Of a stretch of 64,000 nt of DNA, positions 17,304-26,757 are shown in pieces. Positions within the stretch are counted from its first letter, which is position 1. Each line of letters opens with the position of its first letter. The stretch spans positions 1-64,000 of the forward strand of contig NZ_KB899379.1 in the NCBI RefSeq assembly GCF_000378185.1, in the 5' to 3' direction. The stretch comes from Salinimonas chungwhensis DSM 16280. Its GTDB lineage: Bacteria; Pseudomonadota; Gammaproteobacteria; Enterobacterales; Alteromonadaceae. A program made the position numbers and the translations under genes. A model generated the notes under the pieces. That model did no database searches and had not been told where the DNA came from. It worked only from the letters and a program-made list of their open reading frames with translations.

Positions 17304-18236
17304 TTAATCCTCCAATACAGAAATTGGTTTGGATAGCTTAGGCTTACCCTGATTAATATGTATCTCTACCCGACGATTCCTGGCCCGCTCCTCGTCATTC
17401 TGCGGCTCTTTAACAAGAGGCTCAGTGGCAGCTTTCCCCGCCACTTTCATTCGACTTTCATCAAAACCCTGCGCCTGGCGAACCTCTTCAGCAACAGCTA
17501 CAGCCCGCTGAGCTGATAGATCCCAGTTCGATCGGTATAGCTCATTGGCGATATGCTGACCATCACTATGACCAGAAATTTCAATCTCGCCGGGCATGTC
17601 GGCGAGTAACCTGCCTACTTTCCGTAATACTGGCGTAAATTGAGGTTGAAGAAACGCCGAACCAGCAGAAAATGAACCATTCTCACGAATACGGATAGTC
17701 AGTTGCTGCCCCAGGCTTTCAAGTTCAATAGCACCATCCAGAATTTCTTTCTGCAACTGCTCGGCAACCTTTTTCATCATTTCATTGATTTCTTCTTTTT
17801 CAGCGCTTTGCTCAGCCGATGAAGATTGCTCTGTGGAGGTGCTCTGGGCCTGTCCGCCACGCTGCTCACCACGTTGTTTCTGACGGCCGCCGGCTGAATC
17901 TTCATCCCCCGCCTGAAACTCAAGCATTTGCTGCGTGACTTCTATTGTTTGTTGTTGGATAGTTTCAATAGGCGTAGGATCAGGTTTACCCGGTCTGAAC
18001 TCCATGGCGATGACCGATGTCCCTTTAGGGATATCTTTTACTTCGATTTTATTCTGCACACCAAAGGCATACTTCATTGAACCGGCAATTTGCTTAAATT
18101 TAAGCACATCCATTTCAGAAAAGGCCAACAGCAAAACAAAAAAGCACATCAGCAGCGACATTAAATCAGCAAAGGTCCCCATCCAGGCAGGCAAACCTTC
18201 CGGCGGGCATTTCGGACACTCTTCTTCCTGCGCCAT
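17304..18236 (-). CDS. pomB: Sodium-type flagellar motor protein PomB
   Basis: PomB forms the stator of the flagellar motor with PomA and anchors it to peptidoglycan. This 310-residue protein has a single N-terminal transmembrane helix bearing the ion-binding Asp at position 24, exactly as in Vibrio PomB D24. A Gln/Ser-rich periplasmic linker (about 110-150) is followed by a C-terminal OmpA-like domain (about 170-300) with the ISGHSDG segment. The N-terminus carries a C-P-K-C pair. Coupling to Na+ is inferred from PomA/PomB-like sequence. It lies 5 bp downstream of pomA. Confidence 0.93.
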   Translation of the reverse strand: MAQEEECPKCPPEGLPAWMGTFADLMSLLMCFFVLLLAFSEMDVLKFKQIAGSMKYAFGVQNKIEVKDIPKGTSVIAMEFRPGKPDPTPIETIQQQTIEVTQQMLEFQAGDEDSAGGRQKQRGEQRGGQAQSTSTEQSSSAEQSAEKEEINEMMKKVAEQLQKEILDGAIELESLGQQLTIRIRENGSFSAGSAFLQPQFTPVLRKVGRLLADMPGEIEISGHSDGQHIANELYRSNWDLSAQRAVAVAEEVRQAQGFDESRMKVAGKAATEPLVKEPQNDEERARNRRVEIHINQGKPKLSKPISVLED

Positions 18237-18241
18237 ACAGG

Positions 18242-19003
18242 CTACTCCTCCTCGCCGTTGGAACGCTTACTCGAGGCCAGATAATTCTTTAGAATTCCTT
18301 CGATAACACGGGGGTTCTGACCATCGGCTATGCCCACAATACCGTCTAATATGAGCTTTTGATTTAACTTTTCTTCTTCCAGCCTGTTGTTCAGCTTAGA
18401 GGCAATTGGCAAACAGATAACATTGGCCATAAATGCACCGTACAATGTAGTTAGAAGTGCTACCGCCATGGCCGGTCCTATGGCTTTGGGATCATCCATA
18501 TTTGAAAGCATCGCCACCAGACCAATCAGCGTTCCAATCATTCCCATAGCCGGGGCGACATCGCCCATGCCTTTGAAAATAGATGCGCCAAACTGGTGGC
18601 GCTCGGTGGTCATCGAAATATCTTTCACCAGTGTTTCTCTAACCACTTCAATATCATGGCCGTCCACCAGCATGTCCACCCCTTTTTGCATAAACGGGTT
18701 ACCAATTTCAGCTTCCTCTAAGGCTAGAAAGCCGCCTTTACGTGCTGAATCTGCCATTTCAACGATTTTCTCGATTAGTTCATCAGGCGTATCGATTTTG
18801 AACATAAATGCTTTGCCAGCAATTTTTCCTGCTCCGAAAAACTGGCCGAGCGTGAATTGGGAAAGTACGACAAAGAGCGTACCACCAAATACAATTAGCA
18901 CCGCAGGGACATCCATAAACATCATCAGATCCCCACCTAAAATCATGGCCATGACTATGAAACCAATACCACCTAACATGCCTATGACGGTTGCTAAATC
19001 CAC
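18242..19003 (-). CDS. pomA: Sodium-type flagellar motor protein PomA
   Basis: This 253-residue polytopic membrane stator subunit works with PomB in ion-driven flagellar rotation. It matches Vibrio PomA throughout, including KIAGKAFMFK, EMADSARKGGFLALEE and the GDVAPAMGMIGTLIGLVAML pore segment. Four transmembrane helices are evident. The start codon is GTG (19001-19003) with GAGGAT about 9 nt upstream. A sigma-28-type promoter lies at 19109-19135. This is a two-gene operon separate from other flagellar genes. Confidence 0.94.
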   Translation of the reverse strand: MDLATVIGMLGGIGFIVMAMILGGDLMMFMDVPAVLIVFGGTLFVVLSQFTLGQFFGAGKIAGKAFMFKIDTPDELIEKIVEMADSARKGGFLALEEAEIGNPFMQKGVDMLVDGHDIEVVRETLVKDISMTTERHQFGASIFKGMGDVAPAMGMIGTLIGLVAMLSNMDDPKAIGPAMAVALLTTLYGAFMANVICLPIASKLNNRLEEEKLNQKLILDGIVGIADGQNPRVIEGILKNYLASSKRSNGEEE

Positions 19004-19108
19004 CTGTAAATCCTCACTCTATGAATACGTTATTTGCGACGAAACATGACTTCTAAACGTGCTTGCAAATTAGCAGGTTACAAAGCCGCAAAAATAGCGC
19101 CATGTATA

Positions 19109-19135
19109 CTATCGGCATTGCGTGAAAATTCTATA
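19109..19135 (-). promoter_or_regulatory. Predicted flagellar sigma-28 (FliA) promoter of pomAB
   Basis: On the minus strand, TATA (19132-19135), a 15-nt spacer and GCCGATAG (19109-19116) match the FliA consensus TAAA-N15-GCCGATAA at 10 of 12 positions. It lies about 105 nt upstream of pomA. Late-class flagellar control of stator genes is expected. The rest of the 19004-19307 gap holds no gene I can support. Confidence 0.65.
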
Positions 19136-19307
19136 ACCAAATTGAAGTAATTGCTGTTTGATTTGGCTCACTTAAGTATTCAAAGTCAAACCCTAATCAG
19201 AAGAATATGAAAGTGACTGAAGCAGGCCATGTCACTGGACAAACCATTTGACCACCCCTCCCCGGTCGGTTAATGTGCGCGTATTAATTCCAATCGCGGA
19301 AAGAGTA

Positions 19308-19550
19308 GTGACTGACAAAGAAAAATCAATCTCTTTTGAAGATAGTCTGACGGAACTTGAAACTATTGTCACAGAAATGGAAAACGGCGACCTGCCCCTT
19401 AATCAGGCACTGGAAAAGTTTGAACGAGGCATCCGGTTGTCACGAATCAGTCAGCAAGCACTTGAGCAAGCTGAACAAAAGGTTAAAATTCTGCTATCCG
19501 AGCAGGGCCAGGACACACTCCGGGAACTGACAGACGAAAACGACGGTTAA
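19308..19550 (+). CDS. xseB: Exodeoxyribonuclease VII small subunit
   Basis: This is the small subunit of exonuclease VII, which degrades single-stranded DNA with XseA. The family motif S-F-E-D-S-L-T-E-L-E and the L-E-x-G-D-L-P-L-x-x-A-L-x-x-F-E-R-G segment are both present. The open frame extends upstream with a TTG at 19248, but I start at GTG 19308: it gives 80 residues, the same as E. coli XseB, and has GGAAAG just upstream. It heads the conserved xseB-ispA-dxs operon. xseA is not in the window. Confidence 0.92.
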   Translation: MTDKEKSISFEDSLTELETIVTEMENGDLPLNQALEKFERGIRLSRISQQALEQAEQKVKILLSEQGQDTLRELTDENDG

Positions 19551-19598
19551 CGCCGATTGTTAAGGTACTGTTATTGAATACGGACAGCAGGCAAAATT

Positions 19599-20486
19599 AT
19601 GAACTTTGACGCGCTTCGTCAGCAAGTAAAACAGCAGACAGATGAGGGCCTACTGGCACTTATCGACTCGCTTCCCAGCCATGCCCCCAGCCTTAAACAA
19701 GCGATGCAGCATGCTTTACTGGTTGGTGGCAAGCGAATGCGTCCGCTACTGACACATTTAATCGGAAATGCACTGGATATCCCCCGGCAGGATCAATTGG
19801 TGATCAGCATGGCTATTGAATGTATCCATGCGTATTCACTGGTGCACGATGACTTACCTGCGATGGATGATGATGCACTGCGTCGGGGTCAGCCTACATG
19901 CCACATCAAGTTTGATGAAGCTACCGCTATCTTAGCTGGCGATGCGCTGCAGACCCTGGCGTTTAGTATTCTGGCCGAGCACCCTGTTTCTGCACAAGCG
20001 GAAGGCCAGCGGGCAAAGCTGGTGGCAATTCTGGCCAGGGCGTCGGGCTATGAAGGTATGTGTGGAGGTCAGGCGATTGATCTCTCGGCAACCGGTCAGA
20101 GTATCGACATAAACACTCTGAGACGTCTGCACCAGCTTAAAACAGGCGCTCTGTTAAGTGCTTGCGCTGAGATGATCACCCTAGTGGCAGATATAAAAGA
20201 TTCGGACAGACAGCATTTCATTACATTTTCACGTATTATTGGTCTGGCCTTTCAGGTACAGGATGATATTCTGGATGTCGAAGGCGATGCTCAATTACTG
20301 GGCAAGCCACAAGGCTCAGATGAAGCGCTGGGGAAAAATACCTTCCCTGCGCTAATCGGAATGGACCAGGCTAAACAAGAGCTGGCCAGGCTACATGAAG
20401 AGGCGCTGCAGGCGCTTGCCAGCTTACCCTACAATACCGAATACCTGTCAGCATTTACTGATCTGATGGTTAATCGCCGCCATTAG
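19599..20486 (+). CDS. ispA: Farnesyl diphosphate synthase
   Basis: IspA condenses isopentenyl diphosphate with dimethylallyl and geranyl diphosphate to give farnesyl diphosphate for quinone and undecaprenyl synthesis. The first aspartate-rich motif is in HDDLPAMDDD and the second in QVQDDILD; both bind Mg2+-diphosphate. GGKRMRPLL near residue 44 binds isopentenyl diphosphate. The 295-residue length is normal. It sits 48 bp after xseB and 38 bp before dxs, the standard isoprenoid operon. Confidence 0.96.
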   Translation: MNFDALRQQVKQQTDEGLLALIDSLPSHAPSLKQAMQHALLVGGKRMRPLLTHLIGNALDIPRQDQLVISMAIECIHAYSLVHDDLPAMDDDALRRGQPTCHIKFDEATAILAGDALQTLAFSILAEHPVSAQAEGQRAKLVAILARASGYEGMCGGQAIDLSATGQSIDINTLRRLHQLKTGALLSACAEMITLVADIKDSDRQHFITFSRIIGLAFQVQDDILDVEGDAQLLGKPQGSDEALGKNTFPALIGMDQAKQELARLHEEALQALASLPYNTEYLSAFTDLMVNRRH

Positions 20487-20524
20487 TAGATGTTGTATCT
20501 CATAATAAGACAGAATAATCACCG

Positions 20525-22390
20525 ATGAGTTTAGATTTAACCCATTATCCAACACTGGCTAAAGCCCAGACTCCCGAGCAGCTGCGCAAGCTGCCCAAGG
20601 AAAAATTAAGAACCCTGGCTGATGAGCTTAGGCAGTATTTGCTGACGTGTGTAAGCCAGAGCAGTGGGCATTTTGCATCCGGGCTGGGCACGGTGGAACT
20701 GACTGTTGCATTGCATTATGTTTACAACACACCATTTGATCGTTTGATCTGGGATGTCGGCCATCAGGCTTATCCTCACAAAATTGTTACCGGTCGTGCC
20801 GGGCGTATGTCAACGATTCGTCAGAAGGACGGGCTGCATCCCTTCCCCTGGCCTGGTGAAAGCGAATACGATACTTTTGCAGTAGGCCATTCCTCCACTT
20901 CAATCAGTGCCGGGCTGGGTATGGCGGTAGCTGCAGATAAAGAAGGTAAAGGCCGCAAGGTTGTATCGGTTATCGGCGATGGTGCGATGACAGCAGGCAT
21001 GGCGTTTGAAGCCATGAATCATGCTGGTGACATAAACAAAGACATGGTCGTTGTATTAAACGATAACGAAATGTCGATTTCTGAAAATGTTGGCGCACTG
21101 AACTCTCATCTTGCACGTCTGTTGACCGGAAACTTCTTTAACAAAATCCGCGACGGCGGCAAGAAATTGCTTAGCAATGTTCCACCCATCAAAGAGTTTG
21201 CCAGCCGTGCCGAAGAGCATCTTAAGGGTATGGTAGTTCCCGGCACGATTTTCGAGGAACTGGGCTTTAATTACATTGGTCCTATTGATGGTCACGACGT
21301 GGATACGGTGGTTGATGCCCTTCGCAACATGCGAAATTTTAAAGGGCCACAGTTACTTCATGTCGTTACCTGTAAAGGCAAAGGCTACCCTCAGGCTGAA
21401 AAAGATCCCATAAAATTCCACGCGGTGCCCAAGTTTAATCCTGCCGATAATGCGCTGCCTACTGCCAAACCAAGCGCACCAAGCTTTTCTGCAGTGTTTG
21501 GTCAGTGGTTATGTGATATGGCAGCCGAGGATCCAAAACTGATGGCTATCACGCCGGCCATGCGTGAAGGCTCCGGAATGGTAACTTTCTCGCAGAAATA
21601 TCCAGACCAATACAGCGACGTCGCCATTGCAGAGCAGCACAGTGTGACCTATGCAGCCGGTCTGGCTAAAGACGGGATGAATCCTGTTGTTGCTATTTAC
21701 TCAACCTTTTTGCAGCGCGCCTATGATCAGCTCATTCACGACGTTGCTATTCAGGATTTGCCCGTTCTTTTTGCTATCGATCGGGCGGGCATCGTTGGCG
21801 CCGACGGCCAGACTCATCAGGGAGCATTTGATTTAGCTTTTTTAAGGTGTATTCCCAACATGATCATCATGGCCCCATCCGATGAAAATGAATGTCGCCA
21901 GATGCTCTACACCGGACATATGGCGAAGCATCCTTCGGCAGTTCGTTATCCCCGTGGTGCGGGTAAAGGCGTCGCGCCGGAATCAGCGATGCAGGCATTG
22001 AAAATTGGTAAAGGTCAGGTCACGCGCCAGGGAAAAACCATTGCAATTCTCAACTTTGGAACATTAATGCCCTATGCCGAGGACGCTGCTGACCAGCTGG
22101 ATGCTACTTTGGCAGACATGCGTTTTGTGAAGCCTCTCGATGAAGACTTAATTCGCCAGCTGGCCGACGAGCATGAGCTACTGGTAACATTAGAAGACGG
22201 ATGTATTGCTGGCGGTGCAGGTGCCGGTGTCGCGGAATTCCTGCAACAGGATAAGCGGCTGGTCCACCTGCTTCAGCTAGGTTTGCCGGACCGTTTTATC
22301 GAACAGGGCACCCAGCAGGAAATGTATACCGCACTGGGGCTGGATGGACCGGGGATCATTTCCCGCATAGAAGCTTTTCAGGCAAAATAA
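20525..22390 (+). CDS. dxs: 1-deoxy-D-xylulose-5-phosphate synthase
   Basis: Dxs is the first enzyme of the MEP isoprenoid pathway and also supplies thiamine and pyridoxal precursors. It joins pyruvate and glyceraldehyde 3-phosphate using thiamine diphosphate. The 621-residue length matches E. coli Dxs (620). The ThDP-binding segment [15 protein letters not shown], the early catalytic His in GHQAYPHK and the transketolase-like pyrimidine-binding segment ([13 protein letters not shown]) are all intact. It is the last gene of xseB-ispA-dxs and is followed by a strong terminator. Confidence 0.97.
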   Translation: MSLDLTHYPTLAKAQTPEQLRKLPKEKLRTLADELRQYLLTCVSQSSGHFASGLGTVELTVALHYVYNTPFDRLIWDVGHQAYPHKIVTGRAGRMSTIRQKDGLHPFPWPGESEYDTFAVGHSSTSISAGLGMAVAADKEGKGRKVVSVIGDGAMTAGMAFEAMNHAGDINKDMVVVLNDNEMSISENVGALNSHLARLLTGNFFNKIRDGGKKLLSNVPPIKEFASRAEEHLKGMVVPGTIFEELGFNYIGPIDGHDVDTVVDALRNMRNFKGPQLLHVVTCKGKGYPQAEKDPIKFHAVPKFNPADNALPTAKPSAPSFSAVFGQWLCDMAAEDPKLMAITPAMREGSGMVTFSQKYPDQYSDVAIAEQHSVTYAAGLAKDGMNPVVAIYSTFLQRAYDQLIHDVAIQDLPVLFAIDRAGIVGADGQTHQGAFDLAFLRCIPNMIIMAPSDENECRQMLYTGHMAKHPSAVRYPRGAGKGVAPESAMQALKIGKGQVTRQGKTIAILNFGTLMPYAEDAADQLDATLADMRFVKPLDEDLIRQLADEHELLVTLEDGCIAGGAGAGVAEFLQQDKRLVHLLQLGLPDRFIEQGTQQEMYTALGLDGPGIISRIEAFQAK

Positions 22391-22418
22391 AAAAAACCGG
22401 CTTTTAAGCCGGTTTTTT
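22391..22418. terminator. Bidirectional terminator between dxs and pgpA
   Basis: The stem AAAAAACCGGCTT / AAGCCGGTTTTTT begins one base after the dxs stop and has T runs in both directions. It separates dxs from the convergent pgpA, whose stop lies at 22438. Confidence 0.9.
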
Positions 22419-22437
22419 TTCTTTTCTTGTAAACGTA

Positions 22438-22923
22438 TCAAAATGGCCAGAGCACCAGCAGCGTGTGCAGCGTTAAACACGCCATAATCCCTGCCAGAAG
22501 ATCATCAAGCATAATACCAAGCCCGCCATGCATCCGCTTATCCACAACAATAATCGGCCAGGGCTTTAAAATATCAAACAGGCGAAAAAGCACAAAACCT
22601 GCCAGCAAATGCAGAGGAGTTATAGGAATAAATAAAAAAGTACAGAACATGCCCGCAATTTCATCCCAGACAATTGAGCCATGATCATGAACTTGCATAT
22701 CATCCGCTGTCTTGCCGCACAGATAGATACCAATAAGTGACAAGAGCAGAGTGAGGCCCACAAACACGCCACCTGAGGCATAGATTGTCGCGCCCAGCAG
22801 CGGTAGCGCCGCTACCGATCCAAAGGTGCCGGGCATCACCGGAATTAGCCCACTACCAAAACCCAACGCACAAAAATGTACAGGGTTTTTCATGGAAACA
22901 CGCTCGCGGTACTGACGCTGCAT
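22438..22923 (-). CDS. pgpA: Phosphatidylglycerophosphatase A
   Basis: This inner-membrane enzyme dephosphorylates phosphatidylglycerophosphate to phosphatidylglycerol. Family segments seen: FGSGLIPVMPGTFGS near the N-terminus, HDHGSIVWDEIAGM, and FRLFDILKPWPI, plus several hydrophobic helices. At 161 residues it is slightly shorter than E. coli PgpA (172). Its ATG overlaps the thiL stop as TAATG, so translation is coupled. A Met 10 codons later is possible, but the E. coli protein also has an N-terminal extension. Confidence 0.94.
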   Translation of the reverse strand: MQRQYRERVSMKNPVHFCALGFGSGLIPVMPGTFGSVAALPLLGATIYASGGVFVGLTLLLSLIGIYLCGKTADDMQVHDHGSIVWDEIAGMFCTFLFIPITPLHLLAGFVLFRLFDILKPWPIIVVDKRMHGGLGIMLDDLLAGIMACLTLHTLLVLWPF

Positions 22924-23888
22924 TAAAACTGGTGCTCGAAGCCGGTCACAGACGGCATTGGATAGGGTTCGTTATTTTGCTTAAGATCAACTTTACCTTC
23001 ATGTCCGGTAATCTGACCGACGCATGTTGTTGTGATCCCGGTACTGGCCAGGGCTGTTTCAAGCTTACCACGCTGCTCTTCGTTGACAGTAAAGATCAGT
23101 TCATAATCATCACCGCCAGTCAGTGCATATTGTGTCGCTTGCTCCACATCAACAGTATCCCGTAGCTGGCTGGATATGGGTAATTTATCTACCTGAATGC
23201 AGGCGCCACAGGATGATGCCCGCAGAATATGGTTCAGGTCGGATAAAAATCCATCCGAAACGTCAATGCAGGAACTGGCTACGCGCCGTAATGCGGTGCC
23301 TACTGCTACACGCGGTGTGGGAAACAAATGGCGATCAACCAAGTAGGACTTCACGCCATCGCCGGCCTCAATTTTACGGGTCAGTATGTCCAGCCCTGCT
23401 GCTGCATCGCCAAGACTACCGGTAACATAGATCCAGTCGCCCGGTTTAGCTGTAGAGCGCCTGAGCTCATTATGCTGTGGAATAAACCCTTGCGCTGTGA
23501 TTGTCATAGACAAGGGGCCGCGTACCGTGTCACCGCCAATCAACTGAACTGAATAATAACGGGTTAACTCGTACATTCCTTCTGCAAAGTCGGCCATCCA
23601 GGCTTCATCAACTTCTGAAATAGACAACGACAGGCTTATCCAGGCAGGCTCCGCGCCCATGGCCGCTAAATCGCTTAAATTCACCGCCACGGCTTTATAC
23701 GCCACGGACTTTGCCGGTGCTTCTTTTAAGAAGTGGATCCCGCCTACCAGGGTATCAGTTGTGATAGCAAGCTGTTGATGGGATGCCATGGTGGTCACAG
23801 CACAATCATCGCCGATTCCAACCACAACGTCTTTTCTCTGATAGCCGCCATCAACAAAATAACGGCCAATTAAGTCAAACTCTTTCAC
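22923..23888 (-). CDS. thiL: Thiamine-monophosphate kinase
   Basis: ThiL phosphorylates thiamine monophosphate to the active cofactor thiamine diphosphate. The 321-residue protein has the AIR-synthase-related fold. The glycine/acidic motifs VVGIGDDCAV near the N-terminus, TTDTLVGGIHF and LIGGDTVRGP (metal and nucleotide binding) are present, with SCIDVSDGFLSDL in the second half. It is placed between nusB and pgpA, the conserved gammaproteobacterial order ribH-nusB-thiL-pgpA. Confidence 0.95.
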   Translation of the reverse strand: MKEFDLIGRYFVDGGYQRKDVVVGIGDDCAVTTMASHQQLAITTDTLVGGIHFLKEAPAKSVAYKAVAVNLSDLAAMGAEPAWISLSLSISEVDEAWMADFAEGMYELTRYYSVQLIGGDTVRGPLSMTITAQGFIPQHNELRRSTAKPGDWIYVTGSLGDAAAGLDILTRKIEAGDGVKSYLVDRHLFPTPRVAVGTALRRVASSCIDVSDGFLSDLNHILRASSCGACIQVDKLPISSQLRDTVDVEQATQYALTGGDDYELIFTVNEEQRGKLETALASTGITTTCVGQITGHEGKVDLKQNNEPYPMPSVTGFEHQF

Positions 23889-23948
23889 GATATACTTATG
23901 GGTGCAGGGTTGGATGATAAAACACTACGCCAGGTACTGCGCAGATGA

Positions 23949-24371
23949 TCATTTGCGCTCGTCTTCACGCAGTTTTCGGACCGCCTTATCCAGCGCGCCA
24001 TTAATAAACTTATGGCTTTCTTCTGCGCCAAACACTTTGGCCAGCTCAATGGCTTCGTTGATAACTACCCGATACGGCACATCAATCCGTTCCACTAACT
24101 CAAAGGTGGCTACGCGCAAAATCGCTTTTTCAATAGGGTCAAGCTCTTCGGGCAGGCGGCCCAGGTAAGGTTTGATGATTCCATCAAGGCGCTCGGCATC
24201 CTGTGATACGCCACGAAGTATGGCCTGAAAGTACACCATATCTACCTGATGCATATTGTTGCTGGTAGCCAGCCCAAGCTCAACCTGAGCGATATCATTT
24301 TTGCTCATCTGCCAGGAGTATATTCCCTGAACAGCCAGCTCGCGAGCTTTACGTCTTGCTGAAACTTTCAC
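23949..24371 (-). CDS. nusB: Transcription antitermination factor NusB
   Basis: NusB binds boxA RNA with NusE (S10) and prevents premature termination in rRNA operons. The 140-residue all-helical protein starts with the typical basic segment K-x-S-A-R-R-K-A-R-E-L-A-V-Q and ends with the conserved KFINGALDKAVRKLR segment. It lies 10 bp downstream of ribH and 60 bp upstream of thiL. Its target, a boxA element, is visible at 271-283 in the rRNA leader. Confidence 0.96.
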   Translation of the reverse strand: MKVSARRKARELAVQGIYSWQMSKNDIAQVELGLATSNNMHQVDMVYFQAILRGVSQDAERLDGIIKPYLGRLPEELDPIEKAILRVATFELVERIDVPYRVVINEAIELAKVFGAEESHKFINGALDKAVRKLREDERK

Positions 24372-24381
24372 GTGATTATCC

Positions 24382-24855
24382 TTACAGGCTTTCTAGCGCG
24401 CTGACAACATTAACCATTTCCAGTGCACCCATGGCCGCTTCCGCGCCTTTGTTACCCGCTTTGGTTCCTGCCCGTTCAATTGCCTGTTCGATAGAATCAG
24501 TGGTAATGACACCAAAAGATACCGGAATACCGTATTCTAAAGAAACCTGCGCCAGACCTTTATTGCACTCACCGGCCACAAAATCAAAATGTGGTGTTCC
24601 ACCCCGGATAACCGCTCCCAGCGCAATGATGGCATCGAACTTACCTTTTTCGGCAAGTTTCTTAGCCGCTACAGGTAGCTCATACGCACCAGGCACACGA
24701 ACAAGTGTGATATCACCGTCACTGACTTCACCGTTGCGTTCAAGTGTATCCAACGCCCCTTCAAGAAGACTTTCCACTATAAAACTGTTGAAACGGGAAA
24801 CAATAATGGCAAATTTTTTACCCGTTGCTCTGATGTTACCTTCGATTACCTGCAT
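24382..24855 (-). CDS. ribH: 6,7-dimethyl-8-ribityllumazine synthase
   Basis: This is the penultimate enzyme of riboflavin synthesis, joining 5-amino-6-ribitylamino-uracil with 3,4-dihydroxy-2-butanone 4-phosphate; it normally assembles into large oligomers. The 157-residue protein has the conserved [30 protein letters not shown] and [17 protein letters not shown] segments. E. coli calls this gene ribE. It belongs to the nrdR-ribD-ribE-ribBX-ribH-nusB-thiL-pgpA cluster. Confidence 0.96.
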   Translation of the reverse strand: MQVIEGNIRATGKKFAIIVSRFNSFIVESLLEGALDTLERNGEVSDGDITLVRVPGAYELPVAAKKLAEKGKFDAIIALGAVIRGGTPHFDFVAGECNKGLAQVSLEYGIPVSFGVITTDSIEQAIERAGTKAGNKGAEAAMGALEMVNVVSALESL

Positions 24856-24950
24856 GGCTTATTTACCCTTGCTAAAAACGGCGCGCAGTATAGCACAACT
24901 GCGCACAAACAAAATGAAATGATGCAGCCGGATGGCCGCCTTGACACGGT

Positions 24951-26057
24951 TTATTCGTCAGGATGTATATATTCAACAACTTCCAGACCATATCCTGATA
25001 GCGCGTGATATTTTATCGGCTTACTAAGCAGGCGCATTTTCTTAACGCCCAGGGACGCCAGTATCTGACTGCCTACACCAATGGTTCTTGAGGAACCTTC
25101 CCAGGTTTTTCCTGCGGCCTGCTCGCCACGGTCTTCGGCTGCAAAACGTTGTACCTGACTAATTAAATCTTCTTCCTTGCCCAGTACTACCAAAACACCA
25201 CCTTCGTTGGCGATTTGCTGCATACCTTCTGGAAGTGTCAGCGAGCGATTAATTGACCGGGTAGAACCCAGTAAATCGCTCAGGGTATTATGCAAGTGTA
25301 CCCTGACCAACGTGGGTGAATCAGGATTAATATCGCCATTTTTTAATGCAAAATGCACCTGATTATCAATAATGTCTTTGTAGGTATGCAACTCAAATTC
25401 GCCATAGGCAGTAGGCAGCTGGCACTGCGCTACCTTTTCAATGGTGGTTTCATTAAGATTGCGATACTCAATAAGATCGGCGATGGTGCCAATTTTCAAA
25501 TCATGCTTTTCAGCGAACTTTTCAAGCTGCGGGCGACGAGCCATCGTGCCATCTTCATTGAGAATTTCAACAATCACCGCCGCTGGTTCACAGCCGGCCA
25601 GCCGGGCCAGGTCTACACCCGCTTCAGTATGGCCAGCTCGATTTAAAACGCCGCCTTCTTTAGCGATTAGGGGAAAAATATGCCCGGGTTGCACGATGTC
25701 TTCAGCTATTGCTCCGCGCGCTACAGCAGCCCGTACCGTAGTCGCCCGATCAGCTGCTGAAATACCGGTGGTCACTCCGCGGGCAGCTTCGATAGAAACT
25801 GTAAAATTGGTGGTAAACTGCGCACCATTTTTATCCACCATCAAGGGTAGATTCAAGCGCCGGCAACGCTGCTCTGTCATCGGCAGGCAAACCAGTCCGC
25901 GAGCATGAGTAACCATAAAGTTTATGGCTTCCGGTGTCACGTGCTCAGCAGCCATGATGATGTCGCCCTCATTCTCGCGATCTTCATCATCCATCAGGAT
26001 AACCATTTTACCCTGCCTGATATCCTCAATGATATCCTTTGTATTGTTCAGTGCCAT
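24951..26057 (-). CDS. ribBX: 3,4-dihydroxy-2-butanone-4-phosphate synthase fused to a degenerate GTP cyclohydrolase II domain (RibBX)
   Basis: The N-terminal half (about 1-200) is a complete RibB with [20 protein letters not shown], and the [12 protein letters not shown] active-site segment. It converts ribulose 5-phosphate to dihydroxybutanone phosphate. The C-terminal half (about 205-368) keeps the GTP cyclohydrolase II fold but not its zinc site: where active RibA has the S-E-C-L-T-G-D...C-x-C cysteines, this protein reads [16 protein letters not shown]. The whole C-terminal domain contains no cysteine. This matches the proteobacterial RibBX variant, so a separate functional RibA must exist elsewhere. 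The gene lies between ribE and ribH. Confidence 0.93.
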   Translation of the reverse strand: MALNNTKDIIEDIRQGKMVILMDDEDRENEGDIIMAAEHVTPEAINFMVTHARGLVCLPMTEQRCRRLNLPLMVDKNGAQFTTNFTVSIEAARGVTTGISAADRATTVRAAVARGAIAEDIVQPGHIFPLIAKEGGVLNRAGHTEAGVDLARLAGCEPAAVIVEILNEDGTMARRPQLEKFAEKHDLKIGTIADLIEYRNLNETTIEKVAQCQLPTAYGEFELHTYKDIIDNQVHFALKNGDINPDSPTLVRVHLHNTLSDLLGSTRSINRSLTLPEGMQQIANEGGVLVVLGKEEDLISQVQRFAAEDRGEQAAGKTWEGSSRTIGVGSQILASLGVKKMRLLSKPIKYHALSGYGLEVVEYIHPDE

Positions 26058-26083
26058 AACCTTCGCTTTTTTTGTAGGGTGTA

Positions 26084-26746
26084 CTATTTTTTTAAGAATC
26101 CATTTTCAGCCAGAAACGCCATGCTAATGTCGTTGTTCGTCGGCTCTGCTGCGTGTTTGCCTTGCATAAGGCGTTCGATATAACGGGCCACCACGTCCAC
26201 TTCAAGATTGACCTGACTTCCAGCCTTATATTCGCCTATAACAGTTTCCTGAAGGGTGTGAGGAATGATCCATAGCATAAATGCAGCGCCCTGCACTTCA
26301 TTGACCGTCAGACTGACACCATCGACCGTTATACTGCCTTTGTGAGCGATATATTTTGCAATGTCAGCAGGTGCCTCGACCCAGATTTCGACATACTCAC
26401 CGTGATCCGTAATACTGTTAATGGTACCCACTCCATCCACATGTCCCGAAACGATATGTCCGCCAAATCTGTCAGTGGGCCGCATGGCCTTCTCCAGATT
26501 CACCTTTGATCCGGTAGAATAATGCGCAAAACCGGTGTACTTTATAGTTTCTGCGGACACATCTGCGCAATAATAGTCATTTCCAAATTCAACCACAGTG
26601 AGACACACACCATTGGTGGCGATGCTATCTCCCAACGCCACATCAGACATGTCCAGCTTACCGGAAGAAACTGTCAGACGGATATCTTCACCACGGCGAT
26701 GAAGTTTGGTGATGGTACCCAGTGCTGCTACTATTCCTGTAAACAT
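26084..26746 (-). CDS. ribE: Riboflavin synthase, alpha subunit
   Basis: This enzyme dismutates two molecules of dimethyl-ribityllumazine to riboflavin. The 220-residue protein contains the tandem lumazine-binding repeats: it starts MFTGIV, with the first-half segment [13 protein letters not shown] and the matching second-half segment [13 protein letters not shown]. The length fits the alpha-chain family. E. coli calls this gene ribC. It lies 11 bp downstream of ribD and 26 bp upstream of ribBX. Confidence 0.95.
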   Translation of the reverse strand: MFTGIVAALGTITKLHRRGEDIRLTVSSGKLDMSDVALGDSIATNGVCLTVVEFGNDYYCADVSAETIKYTGFAHYSTGSKVNLEKAMRPTDRFGGHIVSGHVDGVGTINSITDHGEYVEIWVEAPADIAKYIAHKGSITVDGVSLTVNEVQGAAFMLWIIPHTLQETVIGEYKAGSQVNLEVDVVARYIERLMQGKHAAEPTNNDISMAFLAENGFLKK

Positions 26747-26757
26747 ACTATTCTCGC

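Noticed and set aside
18387..19049. 220-codon plus-strand frame across pomA
   Set aside because: Antisense shadow of pomA; low-complexity Ile/Ser/Pro composition and no recognisable domain.
24356..24922. 188-codon plus-strand frame over ribH
   Set aside because: Antisense to an intact, well-conserved gene with no independent support.
24856..24950. Possible FMN riboswitch near the riboflavin genes
   Set aside because: The 95-bp gap before ribH and the short gaps before ribBX, ribE and ribD do not contain the conserved RFN element stems; the spaces are too short.
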